The notes under the pieces are model-generated. The model was not told the origin of the DNA. It was given only the letters and a program-made list of their open reading frames with translations, and did not search any database. Source: Gemmatimonadota bacterium (GTDB taxonomy: Bacteria; Gemmatimonadota; Gemmatimonadetes; Gemmatimonadales; Gemmatimonadaceae). Taken from it: 64,000 nucleotides of DNA. The position numbers were made by a program, and so were the translations under genes. This document shows, in pieces, positions 52,703 to 59,751 of this stretch. How positions within the stretch are numbered: position 1 is the stretch's first letter; every line of letters begins with the position of its first letter. The DNA lies in contig JAJPIM010000041.1 in assembly GCA_021324775.1 (NCBI GenBank), positions 62,001-126,000 of the forward strand, in the 5' to 3' direction.

Positions 52703-52852
52703 ATGCGAACACCGCGGCGCTCACCGGCATTCACCATCGGCGCCGTTGTGACGCATGCCATCGGCTTTGGCGGGACGGCCGCAATGTTCACTCGACCCGG
52801 GGCTTCCCGGGCTGAGAGGTCACCTGGTTCAAGCGTGGTAAGGTGGTCTTGA
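52703..52852 (+). pseudogene. Decayed N-terminal fragment of a MacB/FtsX-type (ADOP) permease
   Basis: The 49-residue frame beginning MRTPRRSPAFTIGAVV and continuing THAIGFGGTAAMF matches the N-terminal membrane segment of ADOP-type permeases (pattern LRRSPGFT-x-LALGIGANTAIF). The intact relative in this island starts RTLLKAPGFTIAALL...IGIGATSAIF. The two share RT, P, FTI, A, IG, G, T, A and F at matching positions. Similarity stops after about 30 codons (near 52792), and the frame ends at TGA 52850-52852 with nothing of the rest of the 800-residue protein, so it is a truncated remnant. Confidence 0.55.
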
Positions 52853-52927
52853 GGCTCTGCCAGGTGCACACAGCGACAAGCCGGATACGGTCCCCGGTTT
52901 GTATGACTCCGCAGAGTTCAGCCTAGC

Positions 52928-53905
52928 GTGTTTCACCGGATACAGAGCGTTCTCGCTGTTCTCGGCGTCCTGGCGCTTTCTCCTCCAGTTGGAGCTCAGC
53001 CGGCCGAAGGGTACGTATCAGGTGCGGATGGTGTCCGGTTGTATTATCGCGTGATCGGCCACGGCGGCGACACGGCGATCGTGCTCCACGGCGGTCCGGG
53101 TCTGAGCATGGGCGTGACGTGGCCCGATCTCGAGCCGCTGGCGGATCGGCTCACGATTGTCCTCTATGATCAGCGGGGTGCGGGTCGCTCGCAGCTCCTC
53201 AAGGACTCTACGCGATTGCGCGCGGCGGACCACGTGCGTGACCTCGAGGCCCTGCGGCAACACTTCCGTCTCACGCGAATGACGCTGATCGGCCAGTCGT
53301 GGGGTGCGGGACTGGCGATACTCTACGCGGGCGAGCATCCGGAGCACGTCAAGCGCATGCTGCTGGTGGGACCGATGCCGCCCACGGCAGCACTGTACGC
53401 GTTACGGATCCGGAAACTGGCGGAGAGGGATTCGGCCTCCGGCAAAATGGTCGCCGAGCTGATTGGCGAGCTGCCATGGGCTGTGGATCCCGCGCAGATC
53501 TGCCGGCGCCTCTTCACGGTGTATTTCACCGCGTATTTCGCCGACCGTGCGTCGGCGGCGCATATGCGCGCGGATCCGTGTGACGTCCCGCCAGACGCAC
53601 TCCGCAATTTTCCGTTCGTGTCGGACGTGACGATGCGGTCCTTGGGCGGCTGGGACTTCACGCCCGTGCTGCGGCGGCTGCAGATGCCGGTGCTGGTCGT
53701 TGATGGTGCTCAGAGCTTTGCCACCGCGGATGGCATGCACGCGTTGGCGGGTGCATTGCCCAATGGGCGTCTGTTGTTGATCCCCGAGGCTGGGCACTAC
53801 CCCCAAATCGAGCAGCCGGGCCGCTTCTTTCCGCCGGTCGAAGCGTTCTTGCATGGCGTCTGGCCCGTTGATGCGACCGTCGAAGGCCATAGGGGGAACG
53901 AGTGA
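52928..53905 (+). CDS. Secreted alpha/beta hydrolase (proline iminopeptidase-like, S33)
   Basis: A 325-residue protein with a signal peptide (IQSVLAVLGVLALSPPVGAQP), so probably periplasmic. The fold markers of the prolyl-aminopeptidase branch are present: oxyanion HGGPGLSMG, DQRGAGRS, nucleophile elbow GQSWGAG and the C-terminal histidine in PEAGHYPQIEQP. The acidic triad member, usually in a GxxD segment, is unclear here (VVDGAQSFATAD). Substrate may be a peptide or an ester. GTG 52928. It overlaps the next gene by 4 bp (GTGA), so the two are translationally coupled. Confidence 0.8.
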   Translation: MFHRIQSVLAVLGVLALSPPVGAQPAEGYVSGADGVRLYYRVIGHGGDTAIVLHGGPGLSMGVTWPDLEPLADRLTIVLYDQRGAGRSQLLKDSTRLRAADHVRDLEALRQHFRLTRMTLIGQSWGAGLAILYAGEHPEHVKRMLLVGPMPPTAALYALRIRKLAERDSASGKMVAELIGELPWAVDPAQICRRLFTVYFTAYFADRASAAHMRADPCDVPPDALRNFPFVSDVTMRSLGGWDFTPVLRRLQMPVLVVDGAQSFATADGMHALAGALPNGRLLLIPEAGHYPQIEQPGRFFPPVEAFLHGVWPVDATVEGHRGNE

Positions 53906-55032
53906 AGCTCAGCCGCCGAGATCTGTTGCGGTTGTCCAACGCGGCGGCAGGCTGGTCGTTGCTGACATCGACCACCCGGGAAGCACCGGCACCGCCAAGC
54001 CCGCTCAATCTGTTCGACTTCGAGTCGGCGGCGCGCGAGCGGCTGTCGGCCATGGTCTATGCCTTTATTGCCGGAGGCGCGGGGGACGAGCTCACGGTGC
54101 GGTGGAACCGCGAAGCACTCGATCGGCTCCGCTTGTGCCCACGGAATCTCGAAAGCGTCGCTGACCCTGACATGCGGGTCCACCTTCCTGGGCTTGACGC
54201 GCCACATCCCATTCTGCTCGCCCCCATCGGGTTTCACCGTCTCATGCACGCGGATGGTGAGCTGGCGACCGTCCGCGGCGCGAACGCGGCCCAGGCAACG
54301 ATGGTGGTCAGCATGGGGACGACCACGCCGATCGACGCACTGGTGCGCGCGGCGACGCAACCGCTCTGGTCGCAGATCTACCTGCTCTATGGCCGGTCGT
54401 TCATCAAGGATGTCGTCCTGCGGGTCCAGTCCGCCGGCGTCAAGGCCGTCGTGGTGACGATCGACACGCCTTCAAACGGTCCGCGGAACCGTCAGGATCG
54501 CGCCGGCTTCGCTGTGCCCCCAAATTTGCCTCTCCCACTCATGACGCCCAGCTCGTATCAGGGCGCGGCCGACGCCATGTTCGTCGCGAAGGCATCGTGG
54601 AAGGATCTGGAATGGGTCCGATCGATTGTGCGCGTTCCTTTGTGGGTGAAAGGCATCCTTAACCCGCTCGACGCCCAGCGGGCCGTCGACGCCGGTGCGG
54701 CCGGCATCATTGTCTCCAATCACGGTGGCCGGAATCTCGACACCAACCCGGCGACCATCGATGCTTTGCCGCGGGTGGCCGACATCGTGGCGGGGCGCGT
54801 GCCGATACTAATGGACGGCGGCATTCGTCGTGGGACCGATGTCCTCAAGGCCATTGCGCTCGGCGCGAGCGCGGTGTTGATCGGCCGGCCGTACGTGTAC
54901 GGACTCGCGGCCGCGGGGTCGGAGGGCGTGACTCACGTCGTGGAGATTCTGAAGCGTGAGCTCGCGATGGCAATGATGCTGGCCGGCCGTTCAACGCTGA
55001 GGGCCGTCGACCGCGCGGCGCTGTGGTCGTGA
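53902..55032 (+). CDS. FMN-dependent alpha-hydroxy-acid oxidase/dehydrogenase with Tat signal
   Basis: A 376-residue TIM-barrel flavoenzyme of the lactate/glycolate oxidase family. The N terminus MKLSRRDLLRLSNAAAGWSLL is a twin-arginine signal (SRRDLL), unusual for this mostly cytoplasmic family. FMN and substrate residues: LLAPIGFHRLMHADGE, SMGTTTPIDAL, SQIYLLYGR (Gln/Tyr), VVTIDTPSNGPRNR, LWVKGILNPLDAQRAV (catalytic Lys), IVSNHGGRNLDTNPATID (catalytic His and Arg), LMDGGIRRGTDVLKAIALGA and IGRPYVYGLA. Active-site residues look intact. Likely oxidises a 2-hydroxy acid such as lactate; GTG 53902 overlaps the hydrolase stop. Confidence 0.87.
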   Translation: MKLSRRDLLRLSNAAAGWSLLTSTTREAPAPPSPLNLFDFESAARERLSAMVYAFIAGGAGDELTVRWNREALDRLRLCPRNLESVADPDMRVHLPGLDAPHPILLAPIGFHRLMHADGELATVRGANAAQATMVVSMGTTTPIDALVRAATQPLWSQIYLLYGRSFIKDVVLRVQSAGVKAVVVTIDTPSNGPRNRQDRAGFAVPPNLPLPLMTPSSYQGAADAMFVAKASWKDLEWVRSIVRVPLWVKGILNPLDAQRAVDAGAAGIIVSNHGGRNLDTNPATIDALPRVADIVAGRVPILMDGGIRRGTDVLKAIALGASAVLIGRPYVYGLAAAGSEGVTHVVEILKRELAMAMMLAGRSTLRAVDRAALWS

Positions 55033-55366
55033 GTGCAACACACCGACACGCCGCTGAGCAAAATTGGTTCGTGATTCGCCGAGCGTCGTGAGCGAATGCG
55101 ATATCCGATGGCGTGCTGCCCGGACCAGCCGTGTTCGGTTTTGGAACCACCCATCCCAAACGCGGACAAACCGGTCACGAGCTCTTCCGCACAGACCCAA
55201 GCCATTTCACGACTTGGCGTTGTCGAGGTCGGGCACGAAGCTTTCTGTGACACGCCGTTATGGACTCCATTCTTCACGATCTCCGAGCCGCGCTCCGGCG
55301 TTTGCCCAAGTGTGCTCTCGCCTGCGACGATGACCGGGCGAGGGTCCTCGGAGCGTGCTACGCGGA
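55033..55366. other. Gene-free stretch between convergent oxidase and permease genes
   Basis: About 330 bp without a convincing coding region. Open frames exist on both strands (for example 54933-55370 leftward and 55096-55455 rightward), but neither shows recognisable protein motifs, a ribosome site or a signal sequence, and each runs into a flanking gene. No clear terminator hairpin was found. It may be remnant sequence of the island. Confidence 0.4.
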
Positions 55367-57796
55367 TCACTCCGCGCGTAGTGCGTCGATCGGCGCCGCG
55401 CGTATCGCGCTTCGCGCGGGCACGTAAACGGCCGCGGCGGCGATCGCTGCCATGAGTGCCGGGATCACGGCGAACGTCGTGGCGTCGGTCGCGCTCACGC
55501 CGTACAGGAGCCCGGACATGAGGCGCGTCAGGACAAATGCGCCCGCAAGGCCACCCACGACGCCGACGCCCACGGTAAGGCCGAACTCATGGGCGATGAG
55601 CCGCAGGATGGTCACCCGGTCGGCGCCCAGCGCCATTCTGATGCCGATCTCGCGGCGGCGCTGGCCCACCCAATACGCGATCGTGCCGTATACGCCGACG
55701 GCGGCGAGAATGAGCGCGGCGACGGCGAACGTGGCGAGGAGCAGCATCGAAAGGCGCCGCCGCGCGAACGAGTCGGTGAGCCGCTGGTCCATTGTACTCA
55801 CATCATAGGCCGGCAACTCCTGATCCAGCGCGTGCACTTCCCCCATCACGGCGCTCGTGATCCGCGACACATCGTGGAGCGCGGTGTGCGTGCGCACGAC
55901 GACGAACCGGCTCCCGATCGTGTACTGGTCCACCGGGAAATACGCCGTGATGGGCGGCGCAGCGTCGGCCTGGTACTCGCGCTTGTCGCGCACGACGCCA
56001 ACCACGGTCCGCCACGGCCCATCGGCTCGCTGGCGCAGGCGCTTGCCGATCGCGCCGCCCGGCCAGAACCGCGCCGCCAAGGCTTCATCGACGATGACGA
56101 CCGGTGGCGATTGTAGGTTGTCCTGTGCGTTGAAAAATCGCCCCTGGACGAGCGGGATACCCATCGCCCGGAAATAGTCCGGGCTCACGTACCCGCTACT
56201 CGCGATGATGATATCGCCGCCAGCGGCCGTCGGCACGTACCCTTCGATCCTGACATCTTCCCACGCCAGCGAGACGGAGCTCAACGGTAGTTGGTAGTTG
56301 CTGCCGACGAACTCGACGCCGGGGAGGGCGCTCAGTTTCTGATCCAGCGCTCGATAGAAATTCGTCACGGACTCCGGTGTTCCATATCGCGAGGCGGGCA
56401 GCGACAGCCGGAGCGATAGTGTATTCTGCGGGTCGAACCCGGGATCGGCGCGCAATACGCGTGCGTAGCTCCTGACCAAGAGCCCCGCGCCGACGAGCAG
56501 GACAACCGAAAACGCGACTTCGGCGGTGATGAGCGTGCCGCGCGTGCGTGTACGGTCAATCGTCGACCCGCGAGTTCCCTCCTTGAGCACGCTGCTCGCA
56601 TCGACCCGGGAGGCGCGAAGCGCCGGAGCGAGGCCGAAGAGCAGGGTGCTGGCCACGGCGACGCCGAACGTGAACGCCAGCACCGTGACGTCGATGTGAA
56701 TCGCATCGAGGCGCGGAATCCCGGCAGGCCCGGCGTGGCGCAGGAGCCCGAGGCTCGCGAGCGCCATTCCGAATCCGAGCACGCCACTCGCGAGCGCGAG
56801 GGTCAGATTCTCCCCAGCCAGTTGCCGGATGAGGCGCCGCCGGTCTGCGCCGAGCGCCGCCCGAATCGCGAGTTCCTTCTCGCGTACGGTCGCGCGCGAA
56901 ATGAGGAGCCCCGCGACGTTGCTGCAGGCGATCGCGAGGAGCACCGCCACGGCGCCCAAGAGGACGTAGAGCGCCAGGCGTGTATCGCCGACGACCTGGT
57001 CGATGAGCGGCACGACGCTGATCGTGAGGCCGCTGGTCGCCGGATAGAAGGCCGGATAATCCTGTTTCATCCGTGTAGCGACGGTCTCCATCTCGGCCTG
57101 CGCTGATTGCTTGGAGATGCCGGGTTTGAGTGATGCGAAGATGTTGAAGTCCTCGCCGTCGCGGTTGGTGCGCGCGCTCGCCGGAATTGGGAGTGGGAGG
57201 ATGAGCTCGATATGCTGCACGCTGTTGACTGCCGGCATCACGTCCTTGTCGAACACGAAGTCCGGCGACAGGACGCCCACGATCGCGACGCTATTGCCAC
57301 TCAGTGTCAGGGTCTTGTCAATGACGCCGGGGTCGCCGCCAAACTGCCGTTGCCAGAACGGATAGGTCAGGACGACCTCGAGCGGCCGGCCCGGCTCGTC
57401 GTCGTCGGCAGTGAACAGATGACCGAGCACCGCGCGCGCGCCGAGCATGGGCAGGAGCGCGGACGACACGCGGACGCCGTCGACGCGCTGCGGCGTGCCG
57501 TTGCCGGTCATGTTGAAGCTGGCGCCGATCGCGGCCGCGACGTGGTCGAAGACCGTGTTCTCCGCCTTGATGTCGAGATATTGTCCGAGCGAGAGCCAGT
57601 CACGCGGGACGCCGAGGCCAGGCGATCGCTGCCAGAGCATGGCGAGGCGCTCAGCGTGCGGGTACGGCAGTGGCCGGAGCAGGAGCGCGTTCGCGACGCC
57701 GAAGATGGCGCTCGTCGCCCCGATGCCGATCGTGAGGGACAGCAGCGCCGCGATCGTGAACCCTGGGGCTTTGAGGAGGGTGCGGATATTGTTCAC
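55367..57796 (-). CDS. MacB/FtsX-type ABC permease (ADOP family), lacking the usual N-terminal cytoplasmic domain
   Basis: An 809-residue membrane protein with two FtsX-type modules, each a transmembrane helix, a large periplasmic MacB-core domain and three further helices. First module: NNIRTLLKAPGFTIAALLSLTIGIGATSAIF, periplasmic part, then LYVLLGAVAVLLAIACSNVAGLLISRATVREKELAIRAALGADRRRLIRQL. Second module: LITAEVAFSVVLLVGAGLLVRSYARVL to the end (RRREIGIRMALGADRVTILRL, PARSAIRAAPIDALRAE). Many ADOP proteins begin with an additional soluble helical domain; this one does not. GTG 57796 is preferred over TTG 57844. No partner ATPase gene is adjacent. It lies at the right edge of the putative island. 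Confidence 0.85.
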   Translation of the reverse strand: MNNIRTLLKAPGFTIAALLSLTIGIGATSAIFGVANALLLRPLPYPHAERLAMLWQRSPGLGVPRDWLSLGQYLDIKAENTVFDHVAAAIGASFNMTGNGTPQRVDGVRVSSALLPMLGARAVLGHLFTADDDEPGRPLEVVLTYPFWQRQFGGDPGVIDKTLTLSGNSVAIVGVLSPDFVFDKDVMPAVNSVQHIELILPLPIPASARTNRDGEDFNIFASLKPGISKQSAQAEMETVATRMKQDYPAFYPATSGLTISVVPLIDQVVGDTRLALYVLLGAVAVLLAIACSNVAGLLISRATVREKELAIRAALGADRRRLIRQLAGENLTLALASGVLGFGMALASLGLLRHAGPAGIPRLDAIHIDVTVLAFTFGVAVASTLLFGLAPALRASRVDASSVLKEGTRGSTIDRTRTRGTLITAEVAFSVVLLVGAGLLVRSYARVLRADPGFDPQNTLSLRLSLPASRYGTPESVTNFYRALDQKLSALPGVEFVGSNYQLPLSSVSLAWEDVRIEGYVPTAAGGDIIIASSGYVSPDYFRAMGIPLVQGRFFNAQDNLQSPPVVIVDEALAARFWPGGAIGKRLRQRADGPWRTVVGVVRDKREYQADAAPPITAYFPVDQYTIGSRFVVVRTHTALHDVSRITSAVMGEVHALDQELPAYDVSTMDQRLTDSFARRRLSMLLLATFAVAALILAAVGVYGTIAYWVGQRRREIGIRMALGADRVTILRLIAHEFGLTVGVGVVGGLAGAFVLTRLMSGLLYGVSATDATTFAVIPALMAAIAAAAVYVPARSAIRAAPIDALRAE

Positions 57797-57882
57797 GTTG
57801 TTTGGGCAAAAGGCCGGTGCGGCACCTTGGGCGCCGGGTTCCAATTCATGTTCCGAACAGGCGCCGCGTCAGGATTCCGGGC

Positions 57883-57910
57883 GAGTTCCGTTTCCCGCTC
57901 CTGATTTTGA
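57883..57910 (+). repeat. Putative attachment site (right): imperfect copy of tRNA-Gly 3' end
   Basis: GAGTTCCGTTTCCCGCTC (57883-57900) matches 17 of 18 bases of the tRNA-Gly 3' end at 52271-52288. It continues CTGATTTTGA against TTG-TTTTGA, so similarity extends beyond the tRNA itself. No tRNA can fold here because the rest of the gene is missing. The bases from 57911 to 58128 contain no convincing gene. Confidence 0.55.
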
Positions 57911-58128
57911 CTCGCTGACGGGTGCGGAGGTTTTCTCCCGCCCGATTCTGTTCCGTGCGTGCGCGTTGGCCGGGTCGGCAACGGTCGGTTCAATCACATT
58001 GCTTGGCGGCCGCTGTCACCGGGCGTCGGCTCCGGGGCAGCGTTCGCCGGCCGCGCCGCACCGAGTGAGCAGGGCCGAGTCGCGTGCGGTCAACCGGAGG
58101 TGAGTATACAGGCTTCCCTTGACCGGTC

Positions 58129-58152
58129 GCGACGCACCCCGGGGTGCGTCGC
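58129..58152. terminator. 24-bp perfect palindrome
   Basis: GCGACGCACCCC (58129-58140) is followed directly by its exact complement GGGGTGCGTCGC (58141-58152). It lies 5 bp past the stop of the leftward secreted repeat-protein gene, so it is probably that gene's terminator hairpin. No T tract follows on the minus strand (GACCGGTCAAG). Confidence 0.5.
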
Positions 58153-58157
58153 TCTCG

Positions 58158-59546
58158 CTATTGTCTCAAGGCAACCGCCGGGCCGTTGTCCCAGTCTTGC
58201 TCCTTCGAGATGTTGGGCATTCGGAACTCCCTTCCGTTCCACCCGTCGAAGCCGTCCATGCGGAACGTCCAAAGCCCGGTAGTATAGTCCGTAACGACGA
58301 TCAACCCATCCGCGTTGCGGACGTCCACGTCGCCCGCGCCATTCAAGACGCTCGTCCCCGGAACCGTGGGTGATCCGCCCCAGCCCATCTGATGCTCGCA
58401 CACACAGGTGTAGTACCAGCCCAGTGTTTTCGGCTGTTTGGGGTCATTCAAGCTCACGATCTGGAGGCCATCCTCGTACGCGGCGACGAAGACATACGGC
58501 CATCGAACCGCCATGAGGTGGGGAAGATCGCGCCAGTCGGCGGTCCACGCCGCAATCGGTTGCACCACCTTGGACTGGCCGCTGAGTCCGGGTTGCAGGT
58601 CGAACACGAACATGGGCCAGTACTGTTGCTCCACGGTGGCCACCGCGTAGCGGGAATCCGGTGACACGATCACGGTATGCGACCCCGTGGTCACGAGGTC
58701 GTGCTGTGGCGCCATCATGAACAGAAATCGCGGAGTCTCCGGCTTGGTGATGTCGTAGACTCCGAAGCCGCCTGACCCGGCACCATAGAGCTTGTCCTGT
58801 TTCGTTGCGGGATCGTACTGCGCATACGTATCGTGAAAGCCGCGCGTGATCTGCTTGATGTTGACGTCGGGCGGGATGTCGACTTGCGCGAGCAGGGCCT
58901 GCTGAGCGCCCTGGGAGATGAGCTTCCTCGCGTCGTAGATCTGGCCATAGGCGCCAACCGTCGGCGTGGTGATGAGCAATACACGGCCATCCGAGTGCTT
59001 GTACGGAAAGACGTGCACGACGCGCGCGCCGATCGACCCGATATGGGCGACTTCTTTCACTTTCGTGGGGTCGGGAAGACCGGTGACGTCGAAGACAATG
59101 AGGCCCAAGGAGTCGTGCGGGCTTCCTTTGTTGAATTGGACCGTCTTGGCGTAGTAGTAGCGTCCATCGAGCTTGAAATAGCGGCCGTTCTCCCCGGCGA
59201 GTCCTTGATCCTGCGCGCTCGCGGGGAAATGCCAGTGATAGATGACCTTTGGCTTGGCGGGGTCAGCGACACTGACGACCCAGAATCCGGGATCGTCCGT
59301 CATGCCCGACACGTAAACGTAGGGGCGCGAGAGTTCCTGCTCGATGTCGACGCCACCGTTGGAAAACCTGCCATCGAAGGGAACGTGGCCGAGCATCTTG
59401 ACGTTCGGGCTCCCTCCATTCTTGATCCGCGGCGGCTCCACAATCTGCGCCGACGCGGCACTGCCTCTGACAGTGCCCCACGCGGCCCCCGACCAGACGA
59501 ACAGGCTGATACCGACACGCATGAGCGTCTCGAACGACAAGCGCAT
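58158..59546 (-). CDS. Secreted LVIVD-type repeat (beta-propeller-like) protein
   Basis: A 462-residue exported protein: MRLSFETLMRVGISLFVWSGAAWGTVRGSAASAQ is a signal peptide. The body contains recurring blade-like units such as RPYVYVSGMTDDPGFWVVSVADPAKP, SLGLIVFDVTGLPDPTKV, GGFGVYDITKPETPRFL, WPYVFVAAYEDGLQIVSLNDPKQPKTLGW and GLIVVTDYTTGLWTFRMDGF. These are the LVIVD pattern of extracellular beta propellers with unknown ligand. ATG 59546 has GGAGG at a good distance; the frame extends to 59666 without conserved sequence. A weak TTGACA (59666-59661, minus strand) upstream may be its -35. Confidence 0.78.
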   Translation of the reverse strand: MRLSFETLMRVGISLFVWSGAAWGTVRGSAASAQIVEPPRIKNGGSPNVKMLGHVPFDGRFSNGGVDIEQELSRPYVYVSGMTDDPGFWVVSVADPAKPKVIYHWHFPASAQDQGLAGENGRYFKLDGRYYYAKTVQFNKGSPHDSLGLIVFDVTGLPDPTKVKEVAHIGSIGARVVHVFPYKHSDGRVLLITTPTVGAYGQIYDARKLISQGAQQALLAQVDIPPDVNIKQITRGFHDTYAQYDPATKQDKLYGAGSGGFGVYDITKPETPRFLFMMAPQHDLVTTGSHTVIVSPDSRYAVATVEQQYWPMFVFDLQPGLSGQSKVVQPIAAWTADWRDLPHLMAVRWPYVFVAAYEDGLQIVSLNDPKQPKTLGWYYTCVCEHQMGWGGSPTVPGTSVLNGAGDVDVRNADGLIVVTDYTTGLWTFRMDGFDGWNGREFRMPNISKEQDWDNGPAVALRQ

Positions 59547-59751
59547 CGTGCCTCCGTGGTGGAGAGTTGGCGCCCGGTGGGGGGGCGGAGTTGTCCGCCG
59601 TTTCGGGCCGTATCGCTTCGGCCGGCGACCGCGGCTAGCATGCGGGTGCGCAATGAGAGGTGTCAAGTGACCCTACCGGCACGTTCGGCCGGGGGGTACA
59701 AACCATAAGGGCAGCGCCGGCACTGGCCTTGTAGTGGGGGATCAGACTCGC

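Larger units (their letters stand above)
52271..57910. mobile_element. Putative tRNA-Gly-associated genomic island (integrase lost)
   Basis: The 5.6-kb segment is bounded by the 3' end of tRNA-Gly and an imperfect direct repeat of it. Inside are a 640-bp region with no convincing intact gene but with a decayed permease fragment, a hydrolase-oxidase gene pair, a 334-bp gene-free stretch and a leftward MacB/FtsX-type permease whose start lies about 90 bp from the right repeat. Gene density is lower than in the core run to the left. No integrase, transposase or recombinase gene is visible, so mobility would be lost or supplied in trans. Confidence 0.4.

Noticed and set aside
54933-55455. Overlapping open frames on both strands in the oxidase-permease gap
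   Set aside because: No recognisable motif, signal or ribosome site; each depends on running into a neighbouring gene, as expected by chance in GC-rich DNA.
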